Below are positions 61,744-64,000 of a stretch of 64,000 nucleotides of DNA, piece by piece; the first letter of the stretch is position 1; every line of letters starts with the position of its first letter. A model generated the notes under the pieces. The model saw only the letters and a list, made by a program, of their open reading frames with translations, did no database searches and had not been told where the DNA came from. Both the position numbers and the translations under genes were made by a program. Source of the DNA: an uncultured Pseudodesulfovibrio sp. (GTDB lineage: Bacteria; Desulfobacterota; Desulfovibrionia; Desulfovibrionales; Desulfovibrionaceae); contig NZ_OY776488.1 of the NCBI RefSeq assembly GCF_963675635.1, positions 1,033,740 to 1,097,739 of the forward strand. The letters run 5' to 3'.

Positions 61744-64000
61744 TTAAATTTTCTGTCCACAGTTGGGACAGAAGTTACATTCTTCACTGGGAACGTCGAA
61801 CTTACACGTCGGACACACACCAACTTCAGGACCAAGTTCAACAATCAACTCGCCTTCAACAACCGGCACCATCTTTTTGTCCTCGGTGTATTGGGCTGAC
61901 TTGATAACACGTCTAACTGTACCGTCAACCTTTGCGGTCACGGCTTTCTCCTGCTTCATGATGGAGATATTGAAGAGTTCTTCGCCAGCCTTAACCCTGT
62001 CGCCCGGGCTGACATGTGTGACCCACAAATCACCATTACTAGGCGAACCGACATGGTACTCGTTAGCCGGATCAGCCATTTCAGTAGACTCTTTTCCACC
62101 AGCTTCAGGTTCTGCAACCTTGACCTGATGGCTCATGATTTCGGAATCAAGCACGTACCTGACAACGGCCATACCATTTTCATCCGGCTCGGAGATATCC
62201 AAAATACGCATCCGGTGCGGCTTCATGCAATTGCCCTGAAAATGCAGGACTTCACCCTTCTCCAAGCCCTCAAACCATACATCAACAGGCAGGTTGTTGA
62301 TATTGCCGAACTTCTCGCAGAAGTCGATGGTTGTGATGGCATCACCCGGATGATTGAGATACATGACAAACTCTTCGTCGGTCGGACACCTGTGCAGCCG
62401 TGTCTGTAACGCTTTCTTTTCCGCCTCCAAATCCACATCGACCAAAGTGGTCAACGGAGATTCCTCTGTGCGTTCCTTGATTGCAATTTCCCACCCTTTG
62501 CCGAATGCTGACTGGTAAACCCAGTCTTCCGGGAAGCCGAGTGGCAATTTTCCAAACTTGCCAAGCAACAGATTGCGGAAAGCATCATTGGAATCACGAT
62601 ACAAAGCGAGTCTAGCCTCGCGCTCATGACTGGTAAGATCTTCTTCCTTGCACAGCGTAACGATATCCAAAACATTCAGCAGTCTTCGCACCTCACGGCT
62701 ACCGCCCCGCTTGTATGCACCTGTCACTGCCAAGAATGCGGTGTTCCAGGTAATCTGCGAACCGGGAGTAACATCGTGATAACGAACTACTTTACGTGTC
62801 CCCTCAAGGAACTTGAGCATATATGGCAGAAGCTTGATATAACCTTGTTTGAGAGCCCCTTCCTGCGACGAGGAAGTAGCTCCGCCCGGCATACCGTGGC
62901 GGACAACATCGTGATCAATGCCCTGAAAATACGGTGCGGTATAGCGATCGTAATACGGCATAATCTGCTTCAGCTTGAAATTGGTCGACCGAATCATTTC
63001 CTTATCAAGATGCGTCTTCAGGCCAATCTCATCTTCAATGTATGCGGCTGTGGACAGAACTTCTCCCTGACCATACCAACGTACAGATGCGCCGATAGCC
63101 ACGTCAACAATATGAGCACCAGCTTCCGCAGCCGCACCCATGGTCGGAACGAACAAGCCATCAGTATAATGACGATGACTGTGAATAACCAGTTCTGGGT
63201 ACTTGGCTCGGATGGTAGAAATAAGCTCTCGCATGAATCTGGGCGGACAGACGCCGGCCATATCCTTAAGACCGAGAATGATCATCTTCTCAGCCTGCTT
63301 TTTGGTGACACCACCAGCATCAGCACACATGGCGATAATGGAATCGGTTACTTGCAGATACCGATCAACACCAAAGCCCTTGGCCCAGGACAAAGAAATG
63401 GCAGGCTCAAAAATGTTCCGCTTTGAGCTCATGGCAACTTCTGCAAAAGGCCGCATGTTTTCGACGTGGTTCAGGAAGTCAAAACAACGGATAATCTCAT
63501 AATGCTCGTTGATCATTTCGCCGGTCAACCGCATAACGTTCTTCGGCTGCGGTTTGTACCCCAGAACATTGGTAGAACGAACGAGAATCTGCTTCAGCGT
63601 ATTCGGTGCGAACTTGTTCCACTCCGCCGCTTCAGCAAACGGATAAGTCATGTTCGCAAGCATGGCCACATGGAAATGCGCCCCACCACCATTTTCAAGG
63701 GAGAAAAATCCGCATTTATCCAAGGACGGACCAACAATCCGATCTTCAGCCAAACGGAAACGGTTACCACTGTTGGACTGCGTTATATCGCGCGTGGTAG
63801 TATCCGTCATGTGAACAATGCCGCTTTCACGGTCCGTACGCAAAGTGTCCAGAATAGCTTCCCGGTCCATTTTCCGCGAAAAACGAGACTCGAATCCGGT
63901 CGACTTCTCAGGTGGTTCGACTAATTCGAAACGTCCAACCCGCTTATCTTCCCGTCCTCGATACTCACCCAACTGGACATACTTGTTGTAGCCGAGGGCT
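61744..64000 (-). CDS. pyc: Pyruvate carboxylase, C-terminal part, with zinc ribbon tail (partial)
   Basis: The frame runs past the right edge; upstream reads ALGYNKYVQLGEYRG, so no start lies in the window. The carboxyltransferase domain begins HMTDTTTRDITQSN, followed by the PYC-type block GLKDMAGVCPPRFMRELISTIRAKYPELVIHSHRHYTDG. The biotinyl domain has ISIMKQEKAVTAKVDG, with the biotin Lys at 61954-61956 (MKQE rather than MKME). After it comes a tail with two CxxC pairs (VCPTCKFD and NFCPNCG), resembling a zinc ribbon. The enzyme makes oxaloacetate from pyruvate. A biotin carboxylase domain is expected upstream, outside the window. Confidence 0.9.
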   Translation of the reverse strand, partial: ALGYNKYVQLGEYRGREDKRVGRFELVEPPEKSTGFESRFSRKMDREAILDTLRTDRESGIVHMTDTTTRDITQSNSGNRFRLAEDRIVGPSLDKCGFFSLENGGGAHFHVAMLANMTYPFAEAAEWNKFAPNTLKQILVRSTNVLGYKPQPKNVMRLTGEMINEHYEIIRCFDFLNHVENMRPFAEVAMSSKRNIFEPAISLSWAKGFGVDRYLQVTDSIIAMCADAGGVTKKQAEKMIILGLKDMAGVCPPRFMRELISTIRAKYPELVIHSHRHYTDGLFVPTMGAAAEAGAHIVDVAIGASVRWYGQGEVLSTAAYIEDEIGLKTHLDKEMIRSTNFKLKQIMPYYDRYTAPYFQGIDHDVVRHGMPGGATSSSQEGALKQGYIKLLPYMLKFLEGTRKVVRYHDVTPGSQITWNTAFLAVTGAYKRGGSREVRRLLNVLDIVTLCKEEDLTSHEREARLALYRDSNDAFRNLLLGKFGKLPLGFPEDWVYQSAFGKGWEIAIKERTEESPLTTLVDVDLEAEKKALQTRLHRCPTDEEFVMYLNHPGDAITTIDFCEKFGNINNLPVDVWFEGLEKGEVLHFQGNCMKPHRMRILDISEPDENGMAVVRYVLDSEIMSHQVKVAEPEAGGKESTEMADPANEYHVGSPSNGDLWVTHVSPGDRVKAGEELFNISIMKQEKAVTAKVDGTVRRVIKSAQYTEDKKMVPVVEGELIVELGPEVGVCPTCKFDVPSEECNFCPNCGQKI

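Noticed and set aside
62626-63426. 266-codon open frame antisense to pyruvate carboxylase
   Set aside because: A shadow of the carboxyltransferase domain.
1-64000. CRISPR array or prophage
   Set aside because: No regular short repeats with spacers and no phage structural or lysis genes were seen.

Overview
The window looks like a chromosome segment of a Desulfovibrionaceae-type sulfate reducer (Desulfovibrio/Pseudodesulfovibrio-like, Desulfobacterota). This is inferred from gene content: Gram-negative LPS export genes (lptF, lptG, lapA, lapB, lolA), dapL-type lysine synthesis, a YedF selenium-metabolism protein, a motA plus two motB cluster, a large fused PEP synthase and a pyruvate carboxylase. 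Base composition is moderate, near half G+C by eye. No rRNA, CRISPR array, insertion sequence or prophage was seen.

Layout. 1-3.1 kb: the 5' part of a siroheme synthase (minus), then two overlapping glycosyltransferases (plus). 3.1-15.4 kb: a minus-strand housekeeping block (xerD, a DHH-CBS-nucleotidyltransferase fusion, HIT hydrolase, lapA-lapB, mutS, a lipoprotein, lysA, rsmE-rarA). 15.6-17.6 kb: dapL-folK-YHS protein (plus); folK lacks a normal start codon. 17.6-28.7 kb: the least conserved part, with a periplasmic TPR protein, a hybrid histidine kinase with a heme-type CxxCH sensor, a lipoprotein hydrolase, a MalT-like LuxR regulator, and a FecR-domain/Sel1-lipoprotein pair behind a long leader. 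28.9-31.0 kb: two almost identical tRNA-Leu(GAG) genes, each with its own terminator, bracketing a 1.9-kb segment with a solute-binding protein and a pentapeptide-repeat protein.

31-38.7 kb: secG-tpiA-pgk and rimI (minus), a NUDIX protein, an inositol-monophosphatase gene with an apparent frameshift, a small Cys-rich protein, a 580-residue protein I do not recognise, and gcvT. 38.7-49.3 kb: lysophospholipid acyltransferase, yedF-rluB, lolA-ftsK, efp, aroQ, engB, lptF-lptG, a 60-residue protein, uppP and tRNA-Met. 49.5-53.2 kb: a three-gene ABC exporter and tmRNA. 53.2-57.8 kb: motility genes fapA-motA-motB-motB (minus) and flaG (plus, behind a good sigma-28 promoter). 57.8-64 kb: PEP synthase, with a PdhR/LldR-like palindrome upstream, and a pyruvate carboxylase running off the right edge.

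How the genes fit together: lysA and dapL give the last and middle steps of lysine/diaminopimelate synthesis. The lpt/lap/lol/uppP genes serve envelope assembly. pgk, tpiA, PEP synthase and pyruvate carboxylase form a gluconeogenic/anaplerotic set. Most of the window is ordinary core genome. The points worth a second look are the duplicated tRNA-Leu with its cargo, the frameshifted phosphatase, the ATA-start folK, the FecR leader region, the zinc ribbon on pyruvate carboxylase, the heme-type hybrid kinase and the unknown 580-residue protein. Domain assignments rest on reading motifs by eye; no database search was run.
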